Source of the DNA: Paracoccus kondratievae
GTDB taxonomy: Bacteria > Pseudomonadota > Alphaproteobacteria > Rhodobacterales > Rhodobacteraceae
DNA length: 64,000 bases
Direction of reading: 5' to 3'
NCBI RefSeq assembly: GCF_009301415.1
Contig: NZ_CP045073.1
Coordinates: 558,001-622,000, forward strand
Position numbers and translations under genes: made by a program. This document shows positions 45,949-55,185 of the stretch, piece after piece (the first letter of the stretch is position 1; each line of letters begins with the position of its first letter). The notes beneath the pieces are model-generated. The model saw only the letters and a program-made list of their open reading frames with translations, was not told the origin of the DNA and ran no database searches.

Positions 45949-46305
45949 CTAGTTGGCGCCACGCCTTTTGACTAAGTCACTTGCTAGCTTTATAAGACGC
46001 TGAATTTCTGAATTGGATGCATGATGCTCCTTCAGGAACCTCAAAAGCGCCATGAGCTCTGGGTGCCCGTGGAGAAACTCAGTCATCTCTGGGTCAGTTG
46101 AGGATGACAGGCGAAAGAGTACATCCGGATCGGCGGCCAAGACCCGGGCCAATGCCTTGATCACTTCCGCGCTCGGCGGCTTCTCCTTGCCACGTTCGAT
46201 GCGGCTCAAATAGGCTGGTGAGATCCCAACTTTCGCAGCCGTCTCCCGGAGCCCCAGGTCCTGGGCAACGCGCAGTTCTCGCAGTGTCTCGCCGAAGTTC
46301 CTCAT
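45949..46305 (-). CDS. XRE-family regulator divergent from the restriction operon
   Basis: A 118-residue protein with an N-terminal XRE domain (FGETLRELRVAQDLGLRETA, then KVGISPAYLSRIERGKEKPP) and a helical C-terminal tail of about 50 residues. It is divergent from the HTH gene that leads the restriction-modification operon, the position of a control protein. It is longer than typical C proteins (about 80 residues). ATG 46305 (MRNFGETL) is preferred over the 22-residue extension. Confidence 0.83.
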   Translation of the reverse strand: MRNFGETLRELRVAQDLGLRETAAKVGISPAYLSRIERGKEKPPSAEVIKALARVLAADPDVLFRLSSSTDPEMTEFLHGHPELMALLRFLKEHHASNSEIQRLIKLASDLVKRRGAN

Positions 46306-46321
46306 GACCGTGGTACCTACC

Positions 46322-46340
46322 GCATTGTTTAGTGTTATGC
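46322..46340. promoter_or_regulatory. Possible operator between the two HTH genes
   Basis: A short inverted repeat GCAT (46322-46325) and ATGC (46337-46340) with 11 bases between lies in the 137-bp divergent region, which also contains TTTAGTGTTA. A weak candidate for the XRE site. Confidence 0.25.
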
Positions 46341-46442
46341 AACGCAAAAAACGGCTGGCGTATGGCGGCAATGTCTTGTAAGAGCGAGCATAATCTGTCC
46401 GATCGCGCCCGTCTGGGCCGTTCGTCAGAAAGGGGAGCTGAC

Positions 46443-46679
46443 GTGTCGAGCGAAGAGATCCTGAAGCTGCGTGAGGTCGCCGCCCTCTTAAAGGTGGGGG
46501 AAAAAACGGTCTACTCCATGGCTCAAGCTGGCGAGCTGCCTGCTTTCAAGGTTCGGGGGCAATGGCGCTTTTCTCGTGCAGACATTGATGCGTGGATCGG
46601 GCAGCAAAAGCGCACTACACAAGACCATCTCGACGAGGATCAGCAATCGAGGATCAGCAATAATGTCCGCCTGCACTAA
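46443..46679 (+). CDS. Excisionase-family HTH protein at the head of the restriction operon
   Basis: A 78-residue DNA-binding protein, HTH EVAALLKVGEKTVYSMAQAG and wing FKVRGQWRFSRADIDAWI, of the helix-turn-helix excisionase type. GTG 46443 is chosen because AGGGGAG lies 7 bases upstream. Its 3' end overlaps the first methyltransferase by 17 bases. That coupling suggests it is a regulatory or DNA-binding partner of the system rather than a phage excisionase. Confidence 0.78.
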   Translation: MSSEEILKLREVAALLKVGEKTVYSMAQAGELPAFKVRGQWRFSRADIDAWIGQQKRTTQDHLDEDQQSRISNNVRLH

Positions 46680-48696
46680 GGAAACGAAGCAGAGAAAAAA
46701 GAAGGCGCCTTCGCAGACGGGAAACACGATTCCGGCGGGATACATCCTTGATTATGCTTCCGGCAAGCAGATCAAAGAAACGAAAAAGGAAATCGTTCGA
46801 CAGCGAATTATTCGAGCTCTGATCCACGAGTACGGATTCTCTCCCGAAGATATGGAATTGGACTTCTCCATCGGCGGTCGCAAGAAGGTGGATGTGGCCA
46901 TCTTCCACCATGGGAAGGAGCACACCTTGGAGAATCTCGGACGTGCTGTGCTCTGCCGCCAGGAGCCAACTATCGGCAAGAACGCCGTCCGTATCCGTGA
47001 CTTCGAACAGGCCGCCAAGGACCTAGACGAAATCGAAACCATCATGCGGGACGTCGATGCGGTTCAGTACGGGCTTTGGACCAATGGCCTGGAGTTCTTC
47101 TTTGTAGAGAAGGAACGGAAGCGCTTCGAAACCAAGTGCACCCCCATTGGCGACTGGCCCATGGCCGAAGAGTCAGTTGGCACCAAGGAGGTCATCTCCG
47201 ATGCCCATACCCGGGTCGCCGACAACGAGATGCTCAAGATCACCTTCCGCCGTTGTCACAACTTCATTCATGGCAACGAGGGAATGCCCAAGGACGCCGC
47301 CTTCTGGCAGTTCCTGTATTTGATCTTCTGTAAGATGCACGACGAAAACCTGCGCACTAAGCAACGCCAGGCTTGGCAGCGCCGCTTCTGGGCTGGCCCG
47401 AAGGAACAGTTCGAGGCGGACGGGCGCAAGGCCATCCGTGCGCGCATCGACGAGCTCTTCACCGAGGTGAAAAAACAGTACAAAAATATCTTCCGAGGAA
47501 ACGAGGAGATCAGTCTCTCCGACCGGGCGCTGGCCTTTATAGTTTCCGAATTGGCCAAATACGACTTCACCCGCACAGACGTCGATGCGAAGGGCGTGGC
47601 ATACCAGGAGCTGGTTGGCGTCAACCTTCGTGGCGATCGCGGTCAGTACTTCACGCCGCGGGGCGTCGTGAAGCTGGTGGTCGAGATGCTCGACCCGAAA
47701 GAGAACGAGATCTTACTGGATCCAGCGTGCGGCACCGGCGGATTCTTGGTCGCTACTCTAGGCCATATGCTCAAGCAGTTCCGCGAGGAGCAGAATACCC
47801 AAGCCGGTAACGAGAGCACCACTGAATTTCTGAGTGTCCACGAGCGGCTGAAGGAGTATGCCGCTTCAAACGTATTCGGGGCCGACTTCGACCCGTTCCT
47901 GATCCGCGCCGCGCAGATGAACATGGTGCTGGCTGGTGACGGCCGCGGTCACATTTACAACATCAACTCCCTAGAATTCCCGCTGGGGCATCTGGCGGAT
48001 CTTCCGGCCGCCAAAAGAGAGATCCCGCTGGGTTCGGTAGACATCATCGCTACCAACCCACCATTCGGGTCGGATATTCCGATTACCGACAAGCACATCC
48101 TGGAGCAGTACGAGCTGGCCCACAACTGGGAGCCGGATGGCGAAGGTGGTTTCCGCAACACCGGTGTGCTTAAGGGCAGCGTTGCACCCGAAATCCTCTT
48201 CATTGAGCGTTGCATCAAGTGGCTGAAGCCCGGCAAGGGCCGCATGGGCATCGTCCTGCCCGATGGCGTTCTCGGCAATCCGGCAGCGGAATATATTCGA
48301 TGGTGGATCATGCGGGAAGCCCAGGTGCTCGCCTCCGTCGATCTGCCGGTGGAGGCATTCATCGCGGAAGCCAACGTCAATATTCTTACCAGCCTTCTGT
48401 TCCTGCGCCGAAAGGATGACCAGGAGAAGCATCGCGAGGCGCTGGGCGGAGCCGACGAATATCCAGTTTTCATGGCCGTAGCGGACAAGGTTGGCTTCGA
48501 TCGCCGTGGCAACAAACTCTACAAGCGCACTCCAGACGGCGAAGAAATCATCGAACCTAAACAGCACATTGAGCGAATTCGTATCGGGGGGCGCTTCGTA
48601 GAGCGAACTCTGACCCGCAGCGAAAAGATCGAGGACAATGATCTGCCGCTAATCGCTGAGAAGTACCGTGAGTTTCTGAAGGAGCAGAACGGATGA
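46663..48696 (+). CDS. Type I-like adenine methyltransferase 1 with HsdR-N-like domain
   Basis: A 677-residue protein. Residues about 35-155 resemble the HsdR N-terminal nuclease domain (KKEIVRQRIIRALIHEYGFS, then RKKVDVAIFHHGKEHT), but the expected ExK strand reads AVLCRQ (95-100), so the nuclease site looks dead. Residues about 190-310 are an HsdM-like helical region. The N6-adenine methyltransferase core follows: GQYFTPR (328-334), motif I LLDPACGTGGF (351-361) and motif IV NPPF (465-468), all intact. ATG 46663 is used. It overlaps the paralogous next gene by 4 bases. Third-codon positions look less GC-rich than in the core genes. Confidence 0.9.
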   Translation: MSACTKETKQRKKKAPSQTGNTIPAGYILDYASGKQIKETKKEIVRQRIIRALIHEYGFSPEDMELDFSIGGRKKVDVAIFHHGKEHTLENLGRAVLCRQEPTIGKNAVRIRDFEQAAKDLDEIETIMRDVDAVQYGLWTNGLEFFFVEKERKRFETKCTPIGDWPMAEESVGTKEVISDAHTRVADNEMLKITFRRCHNFIHGNEGMPKDAAFWQFLYLIFCKMHDENLRTKQRQAWQRRFWAGPKEQFEADGRKAIRARIDELFTEVKKQYKNIFRGNEEISLSDRALAFIVSELAKYDFTRTDVDAKGVAYQELVGVNLRGDRGQYFTPRGVVKLVVEMLDPKENEILLDPACGTGGFLVATLGHMLKQFREEQNTQAGNESTTEFLSVHERLKEYAASNVFGADFDPFLIRAAQMNMVLAGDGRGHIYNINSLEFPLGHLADLPAAKREIPLGSVDIIATNPPFGSDIPITDKHILEQYELAHNWEPDGEGGFRNTGVLKGSVAPEILFIERCIKWLKPGKGRMGIVLPDGVLGNPAAEYIRWWIMREAQVLASVDLPVEAFIAEANVNILTSLLFLRRKDDQEKHREALGGADEYPVFMAVADKVGFDRRGNKLYKRTPDGEEIIEPKQHIERIRIGGRFVERTLTRSEKIEDNDLPLIAEKYREFLKEQNG

Positions 48697-50711
48697 GTGA
48701 CGAAGAAAATGTCATTGAAGCTTCTCAGGATGCGGCCGAAGAAAGCGGGCCCGATAACTTCTTCATCGATATACTGACGGGGAACAAGGAGAGCGCATCG
48801 GCGAAGAAGCTCTTGGTACAAAAGGTGCTCCGACAGCTGATCGAAAGCTACGGTTTTGATCGAAACGATATTGAGCTGAATTACAACCCCCAAATACCCG
48901 GCCAGGGACGCAAGCGCATTGATATTGCGATCTTTCGCCCCGATGCGGAGCACACCAATGAAAATCTGCAACGGATTATAGTCTGCAAAAATCAAAAGAA
49001 GCGCGACAAGCTTCGGTCCATTGCCGAGGCTGACATAGACCTGCGGGAGCTCAAGGAGCTGCTGGAATTGATCCCTGGCGCTTCGTTGGGAATGTGGACG
49101 AACGGCCAGGAAGAATTCCTCTTCCAGGTTGAACGCACCCGGTTCGAGGTTCGATCGAAGCCATTAGGCATCTGGCCGGCGCCGGGGGAGCACACCGCTG
49201 ACTTGGATCGGACAGGCGGGGTCATTCAGGTCAGTGCCGAGGCGGAAGACCTCGAGGATGCACTGCTGCGCTCGCACCGTTTCCTGAATAGAAACCTGGG
49301 CCTGGATCACAAGGACACCTTCAAACAGCTTGCGGTGTTGATGCTGGCCAAGATTTTCGACGAAACGCTGCCGAGCGGCGAACGCAAGTTTTGGATCAGG
49401 GGAGACGAGCCTTTCACGGAGCCGGGGCAGCAGGCGATCGCCCAACGCATCAATGAGTCCATCGCTGCGGCCAAGGCCTGGCAGCCAAGCCTGTTAACCC
49501 GTGGCTGGGAGCTGACGCTAGAGCCTCATGAGACGGCTCGTGTGGTCATGGAACTGGCGCGTTATTCCCTGAGCGAAACGCAACCCCGTTTCCGCACGGG
49601 AGCGTTCCGTGCAGTTGCCCGTAGCGTTATGGATGGCCGCGAGGGTCGGTATCCGACACCGCTGAATGTCGCCGAGATGGCGGTGGAGATGCTCGACCCG
49701 CAGCCCGGCGAACGCATAATGGACTGCTCCAGCGGCACCGGCACGTTCCTGGCCATGACCGCTGCTCACGTCTTCAAGAAAAAGCTCGCGGCTTTAGGAA
49801 CCTCGCCTGAGGAAGCTACCGGTGAGCAGATCCGCCGCGCACAAGATGAAACCGCGGCTTGGGCTTCCACGAATGCCCTTGGCTGTGACATCGATCCGTT
49901 TCTGGCCGTGGCCAGTCGCATGAACCTTCTCTTCACAATAGGCAATCCCGGCCGCGTCTTTCGTATCGACGCGCGCACTTTCCCGGACGGGGATCTCGAC
50001 GGTATCGAAGCTGCTCGCCCTGCGATGGCTTTGGGCAGCATGGACGTTGTCCTGCTGAATCCGTGGTTCTCGACCCAGGATACGGTCAGCGACGCCTCCA
50101 TCCTCGAGCGCTACGAATTGGGCAACACTTGGGAGCGCGACGAGGCTGGCGGGTTCCGGAACACCGGCAATCTGAATGCTGGAGGTGTGCCTCCTGAAGT
50201 CCTGTTCATCGAGCGCGCCCTGCAATGGGTCAAGCCGGGCACGGGGCGAATCGGCATCTTGTTGCCGGATGGTCTTCTCGGTAATCCGAGTGATGAATAC
50301 GTGCGCTGGTGGATCTTGCGACACTGCGAAGTGCTGGCCTCGGTTGATCTACCGGTGGAACCGTTCAAGGTCACCGTCAAGGAATATGGCCTAACCCCTG
50401 CCTTGCCCAGCTTCCTGGTGCTGCGCCGTCGTAGCCAGGAGGAGCTGATGCGTACCGAACACCCAGAATACAAGGTCTTCATGGCCGTGGTGGATCGCGC
50501 TGGCGTCGACGCCCGGGGCAATTTGTTATTCCAGCGAGCGCCGGACGGTGAGGAACTCATCTTCGACGAGGAAGTGGTCGAACGTGTACGCGAAGCTGGT
50601 GAAGTCGAGATTCGCCGCACGACACGCCGCAGCCGCCGTATTCATGACGAGCTGCCCGTGGTGGCGGAGAAGTACAAGAGCTTCCGGGAAACCGGCGAGG
50701 TGTCCCAATGA
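48693..50711 (+). CDS. Type I-like methyltransferase 2, diverged paralog
   Basis: A 672-residue paralog of the preceding protein, alignable over its length. The HsdR-N-like domain has D77 in GRKRIDIAIF, but the ExK strand reads IIVCKN (95-100), again without the glutamate. The methyltransferase core is altered: GQYFTPR is GRYPTPL (318-324), motif I is IMDCSSGTGTF (342-352), and motif IV is NPWF (456-459) rather than NPPF. SAM binding may be kept, but catalysis is doubtful. It may serve as the non-catalytic half of a heterodimer. It overlaps its neighbours by 4 bases on both sides. Confidence 0.88.
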   Translation: MSDEENVIEASQDAAEESGPDNFFIDILTGNKESASAKKLLVQKVLRQLIESYGFDRNDIELNYNPQIPGQGRKRIDIAIFRPDAEHTNENLQRIIVCKNQKKRDKLRSIAEADIDLRELKELLELIPGASLGMWTNGQEEFLFQVERTRFEVRSKPLGIWPAPGEHTADLDRTGGVIQVSAEAEDLEDALLRSHRFLNRNLGLDHKDTFKQLAVLMLAKIFDETLPSGERKFWIRGDEPFTEPGQQAIAQRINESIAAAKAWQPSLLTRGWELTLEPHETARVVMELARYSLSETQPRFRTGAFRAVARSVMDGREGRYPTPLNVAEMAVEMLDPQPGERIMDCSSGTGTFLAMTAAHVFKKKLAALGTSPEEATGEQIRRAQDETAAWASTNALGCDIDPFLAVASRMNLLFTIGNPGRVFRIDARTFPDGDLDGIEAARPAMALGSMDVVLLNPWFSTQDTVSDASILERYELGNTWERDEAGGFRNTGNLNAGGVPPEVLFIERALQWVKPGTGRIGILLPDGLLGNPSDEYVRWWILRHCEVLASVDLPVEPFKVTVKEYGLTPALPSFLVLRRRSQEELMRTEHPEYKVFMAVVDRAGVDARGNLLFQRAPDGEELIFDEEVVERVREAGEVEIRRTTRRSRRIHDELPVVAEKYKSFRETGEVSQ

Positions 50712-51286
50712 GCAGAAAGTTTCAGGTCAAATCTGTTCCGAGCACCTGGCTGGAAAACAATGGGCGCCGGCTAGACTGCGGTCCGTACCTTTCTGGGGCA
50801 ATGGAAGCAAGGGAACTGCTGAGGAAACTGCCCGCGGAGAAGACGCATTTAGCTAATCTCACTGTCGATATCTTCCATGCTGGCCGAGAGAGCCGTCAGT
50901 GGGTAGAGGCCGAGGAGTTTGGCGTCCGGTTTATGGGAAGCACCGATGTTCTGGCCGCAGATTTGTCTGGGCTACCCCTCATCTCAAAGAAGCAAGTTCG
51001 AGCGAATCCAAACTTCACAATCCGAGCTGGCTGGACCCTCATCACTAGGTCGGGAACAATCGGCCGGATGGCCTATGCACGTTCTGACATGGATGGAGTG
51101 GCCTGCTCTGAACATGTGATGCGAGTGGCCCCTGATGAGCAGAAGATCAAGCCTGGTTACCTATACGCCTATTTGCATAGCCGTTTTGGTGTGCCACTCG
51201 TTGTTTCAGGCACTTACGGAGCAATCATCCAGCACATCGAACCACATCATATCTCGGATCTGCCAGTTCCGCGCCTCGGTGAATTA
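50708..51286 (+). pseudogene. hsdS specificity subunit, N-terminal part, cut by an IS
   Basis: About 193 residues of a type I specificity subunit: one target-recognition domain with LISKKQVRANPNFTIRAGWT, then SEHVMRVAPDEQKIKPGYLY and GAIIQHIEPHHISDLPVP, the conserved end of a TRD before the central helix. The frame is interrupted by the insertion sequence immediately after RLGEL. A normal HsdS has two such domains and about 400 residues. The ATG overlaps methyltransferase 2 by 4 bases. Confidence 0.85.
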
Positions 51287-52137
51287 GGTTGTGTTGACAA
51301 AAAGGATTCCCCTGCGCGTCTGGCTGTGATTCAAGATCATCTCTACGTGGGAGGTGACCTTGGCACGCAATCTGATGTCCGACGACGAATGGGCATTCTT
51401 TGAGGGCTTCATCCGAGCCGTCCGGCATCCGAACGGGCGCAAGCCTGCGGACCATCGACTTGTTCTGGATGGCATTTTCTGGGTCGCGCGGACCGGTGCG
51501 CCCTGGCGGGACCTGCCAGAGGAGTTTGGCAAGTGGTCATCTGTCTACCGGCAGTTCCGGCGCTGGACGCTCGCCGGGCTGTGGGAGGACATCCTGGATG
51601 CCTTGAACCACGCGAAGCTCGCGCCCGACAAGCTCCAGATGATCGACAGCACTGTGATCAGGGCCCACCACCATGCGGCCGGCGCAAAAGGGGGACTCCG
51701 AAAGAGGCTCTTGGCCGTTCAAGAGGTGGGTTCTCGACCAAGATCCATCTCCGCGTCAACGGCGCTGGCCTCCCGATAAGGACCGAGATCACGCCCGGGC
51801 AGGATTCAGACTACACGGGCTATGATCTGGTGATGGCCGACAACCTTCCGCAGCCCGCCGTGTTGGTCGCCGACAGGGGCTATGACTCTGATAAAATTAG
51901 AGAAGACATCGAGAGCCGTAACGCGCTGCCCATGATCCCCATGCGAAAGAACCGCAAGGTGCGCAAGGTCGTCGACATGACCATCTACACCTTGCGCAAC
52001 ATGGTCGAGCGTTGTTTCAACAAGCTCAAGAACAGTCGCCGCCTGGCAACACGCTACGACAAAACCGCAGACAGTTTCCTCGGCTTCATCGACATCGCCT
52101 GCATCAGGCTCTGGCTTCGCCATTTGTCAACATGACC
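51287..52137 (+). mobile_element. IS5-family (IS427-like) insertion sequence, 851 bp
   Basis: Terminal inverted repeats start GGTTGTGTTGACAAA on the left (from 51287) and GGTCATGTTGACAAA on the right (complement, to 52137); 10 bp of TGTTGACAAA match perfectly. TA lies directly outside each end (51285-51286 and 52138-52139), a 2-bp target duplication as in this IS group. It carries one transposase in two frames. The element looks complete and so possibly recent. Confidence 0.9.
51354..52135 (+). CDS. IS5-family transposase, two frames joined by -1 frameshift
   Basis: The first frame (GTG 51354 to 51779) has the DUF4096 helix-turn-helix domain and the first catalytic Asp in QMIDSTVIRAHHHAAG. 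The second frame (to 52135) has KEALGRSRGGFSTKIHLRVN, the second Asp in LVADRGYDSDKIRED and the Glu in MVERCFNKLKNSRRLATRYD. They meet at the slippery run AAAAGGGGG (51686-51694), where a -1 shift gives one continuous DDE transposase of about 260 residues. This is the usual expression mode of the group, so I treat it as intact. Confidence 0.88.
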
Positions 52138-52225
52138 TAGCGCAATGCTGAATGCAGAAGCCCGGGTAAAAGAGGCTCAAGCCCTCTACATGAGAGGTTT
52201 GGCGGCAATAGCGGAGGGTGTTTGA
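52138..52225 (+). pseudogene. hsdS 3' tail
   Basis: After the IS the sequence reads, in one frame, AMLNAEARVKEAQALYMRGL then AAIAEGV and a stop overlapping the hsdR ATG (TGATG). This is the kind of coiled-coil tail that ends HsdS. It is not in frame with the N-terminal part after precise removal of the IS, and a whole second recognition domain is missing, so a deletion accompanied or preceded the insertion. Confidence 0.6.
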
Positions 52226-55185
52226 TGTCTTTCAACGAGGCTAACACCGTCGAAGCCTTCATCCGTGACCGCCTCGCGGGCAGCACCAATTCACCCACAG
52301 TCACGCCCGGCCTCGCCCGGCAGGGCGGCGCGATCTCCGGCCTCGGCTGGCATTTCGTCGGCCCCGCCGACCTTCCGCGCGAGTCGCAGGAGGCATTGGT
52401 CGAGCCCTATCTGCGCGATGCCCTGATCCGCCTGAACCCCGACATCGCCGCCAACCCGTCCCGCGTGGACGACGTGCTCTACCGCCTGCGCGCCATCGTC
52501 ATGTGCGCGCGCTCGGACGGGCTGGTTAAGGCCAACGAGGAATTCGCCGCCTGGATGCTCGGCGAACGCTCAATGCCCTTCGGCGCGGACGGCCAGCATG
52601 TCACCATCCGCCTGATCGATTTCGACGACATCGAACAGAACAGCTTTGTCGTCACCCAGCAGTTCACCTTCCGCGCCGGCAAGACCGAAAAGCGCGCCGA
52701 TCTGGTGATGCTGGTCAACGGCCTGCCGCTCGTCCTGATCGAGGCCAAGACGCCGGTCCGCTCCAGCCAGAGCTGGCTCGACGCCGCGCTCCAGGTCCAT
52801 GACGACTACGAGCAGAACGTGCCGGAGCTGTTCGTGCCGAACGTCTTCTCGGTCGCGACCGAGGGCAAGGAATACCGCTACGGCTCCGTCCGCATGCCCG
52901 TCGATCTCTGGGGCCCGTGGCGCACGGATGCCGATGGCCCGCAGTCCATGGGAGAGGTCGAGAAGGCCGTCAACGCGATGCTGCGCCCGGCGATGGTGCT
53001 GGACCTGCTCGCCAACTTCACCGCGTTCGCCACGCAGAAGGGCAAGCAGCGCATCAAGATCATCGCCCGCTATCAGCAGGTCGAGGGCGTCAACAAGATC
53101 GTCGAGCGCGTCGTCGCTGGCCAGGTGCGCAAGGGACTGATCTGGCACTTCCAGGGCTCAGGCAAGTCGCTGTTGATGCTGTTCGCCTCAAAGAAGCTAC
53201 GCCTGCACCCGGCGTTGAAAAACCCGACCGTGCTGGTGGTGGTCGACCGCATCGACCTCGACAGCCAGATCGCCGGCACCTTCTATGCCGCCGACATGGC
53301 CAACCTGGTGCGCACCGACAGCCGCAAGGAGCTGTCCGACCTGCTGGCCAAGGACGTGCGCAAGGTCGTCATTACCACGATCCACAAGTTCGCAGAGGCG
53401 GACGGCGTGCTGAACGACCGCGACAACATCATCGTCATGGTCGACGAGGCGCACCGCACACAGGAAGGCGACCTTGGCCGCAAGATGCGCGAGGCGCTGC
53501 CGAACGCGTTCCTGTTCGGCCTGACTGGCACGCCGATCAACCGTGCCGACCGCAACACCTTCTACGCCTTCGGCGCCGAGATCGACGAGAACGGCTACAT
53601 GAGCCGCTACGGGCTCAACGACTCGATCCGCGACGGCGCGACCAAGGAGTTGCATTTCGAGCCGCGGCTGGTAGACCTGCACATCGACCAGCAGGCGATC
53701 GAAGAGGCCTATGCCGAGCTGACCGAGGGCCTCACGGACGAGGACAGGGACAAGCTCGGCCGCGCCGCCGCGAAGATGTCGATCCTGGTGAAGGCGCCGG
53801 AACGCATCAGCGCCATATGCGCCGACATCGCGCAGCACTTCCAGGCGAAGGTCCAACCGAACGGTTTCGGCGCGCAGGTGGTGACCTTCGACCGCGAGAG
53901 TTGCGTTCTCTACAAGAAGGAGCTCGACAAGCACCTGCCGCCGGAAACCTCCGACATCGTCATCTCGGTTAACAGCGGCGAGCCGGAATATGCGGCCTAC
54001 AAGCGCGACCGGGATGCCGAGGAAAAGCTTCTCGACCGTTTCCGCGACCCGAAGGACCCGCTGAAGATCATCATCGTGACATCGAAGCTGCTGACCGGCT
54101 TCGACGCCCCGATTTTGCAGACGATGTATCTCGACAAGCCGCTGCGCGACCACACGCTGCTGCAGGCGATCTGCCGGACAAACCGCCCCTACGGCGAGCA
54201 GAAGACGCACGGCCTGATCGTCGACTACCTCGGCATCTTCGACGACGTCGCGCAGGCCCTGAAGTTCGACGAGAAGGGCGTTCAGAAGGCGGTGTCCAAC
54301 ATCGCCGAACTGGCCGCAATGCTGCCGTCCGCGATCCAGAAGTGCCTGGAGTATTTCGCCGGCGTCGACCGCACCCTAACCGGCTACGAGGGCCTCATCG
54401 CGGCACAGGATTGCCTGCCGAACGACGAGCGCCGCGACGCCTTCGCATCGGATTTCAGTGTCCTGAGCCGCATTTGGGAGGCGCTATCGCCAGACCCGGT
54501 TCTGACACCCCACGAGAAGGACTATCGCTGGCTGGCGCAGGTCTACGAGTCGCTCAAGCCGTCGACGGGAACGGGGCGACTGCTCTGGCACCGGCTCGGG
54601 GCCAAGACGATCGAGCTGATCCACGAGAACGTCCACGTCGACGCGGTCCGAGACGACCTTGACACCCTCGTGATGGACGCGGAGCTGCTCGAGGCCGTTC
54701 TCGGCAACCCGGACCCGGAGAAGAAAGCCAAAGAGATCTCGGTCAAGCTGACCGGCCGGCTGCGCAAGCACGCCGGGAACCCGAAATACAAAGCGCTGGC
54801 AGAGCGCCTCGAAGACCTCAAGAACCGCCACCAGCAGGGGCTCCTTCTCAGCATCGACTTCCTGAAAGAGCTGCTCGCACTCGCCAAGGACGTCGTGAAG
54901 ATGGAACGCGAGACGCCGGTCGAGGAAGACATCGACCGCGGCAAGGCCGCCCTCACGGAACTCTTCGAGGAAGCGAAGAACGGAGAGACGCCGATCATGG
55001 TCAAGCGCGTCGTCGACGACATCGACGAGATCGTCCGCGCGGTGCGCTTCGATGGCTGGCAGGCCACCCATGCTGGCGAGCGTGAGGTGAAGAAGGCGCT
55101 TCGTCAGACGCTCTTCAAGTACAAGCTCCACCAGGACTCAGAGCTTTTCGAGCGGGCCTACGGCTACATTCGGGAGTATTATTGA
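52225..55185 (+). CDS. hsdR: Type I restriction enzyme HsdR
   Basis: A 986-residue motor-nuclease. The N-terminal nuclease domain is intact: D159 in RADLVMLVNG and E173/K175 in LIEAKTP. The translocase has Walker A FQGSGKSL (309-316), the DEAH box VDEAHRTQ (407-410), GLTGTPINR and the later helicase motif QAICRTNRPYG. A C-terminal helical domain follows. It should cut DNA if given a working methylase-specificity complex. The gene is markedly more GC-rich than the two methyltransferases, suggesting a different history. Confidence 0.95.
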   Translation: MSFNEANTVEAFIRDRLAGSTNSPTVTPGLARQGGAISGLGWHFVGPADLPRESQEALVEPYLRDALIRLNPDIAANPSRVDDVLYRLRAIVMCARSDGLVKANEEFAAWMLGERSMPFGADGQHVTIRLIDFDDIEQNSFVVTQQFTFRAGKTEKRADLVMLVNGLPLVLIEAKTPVRSSQSWLDAALQVHDDYEQNVPELFVPNVFSVATEGKEYRYGSVRMPVDLWGPWRTDADGPQSMGEVEKAVNAMLRPAMVLDLLANFTAFATQKGKQRIKIIARYQQVEGVNKIVERVVAGQVRKGLIWHFQGSGKSLLMLFASKKLRLHPALKNPTVLVVVDRIDLDSQIAGTFYAADMANLVRTDSRKELSDLLAKDVRKVVITTIHKFAEADGVLNDRDNIIVMVDEAHRTQEGDLGRKMREALPNAFLFGLTGTPINRADRNTFYAFGAEIDENGYMSRYGLNDSIRDGATKELHFEPRLVDLHIDQQAIEEAYAELTEGLTDEDRDKLGRAAAKMSILVKAPERISAICADIAQHFQAKVQPNGFGAQVVTFDRESCVLYKKELDKHLPPETSDIVISVNSGEPEYAAYKRDRDAEEKLLDRFRDPKDPLKIIIVTSKLLTGFDAPILQTMYLDKPLRDHTLLQAICRTNRPYGEQKTHGLIVDYLGIFDDVAQALKFDEKGVQKAVSNIAELAAMLPSAIQKCLEYFAGVDRTLTGYEGLIAAQDCLPNDERRDAFASDFSVLSRIWEALSPDPVLTPHEKDYRWLAQVYESLKPSTGTGRLLWHRLGAKTIELIHENVHVDAVRDDLDTLVMDAELLEAVLGNPDPEKKAKEISVKLTGRLRKHAGNPKYKALAERLEDLKNRHQQGLLLSIDFLKELLALAKDVVKMERETPVEEDIDRGKAALTELFEEAKNGETPIMVKRVVDDIDEIVRAVRFDGWQATHAGEREVKKALRQTLFKYKLHQDSELFERAYGYIREYY

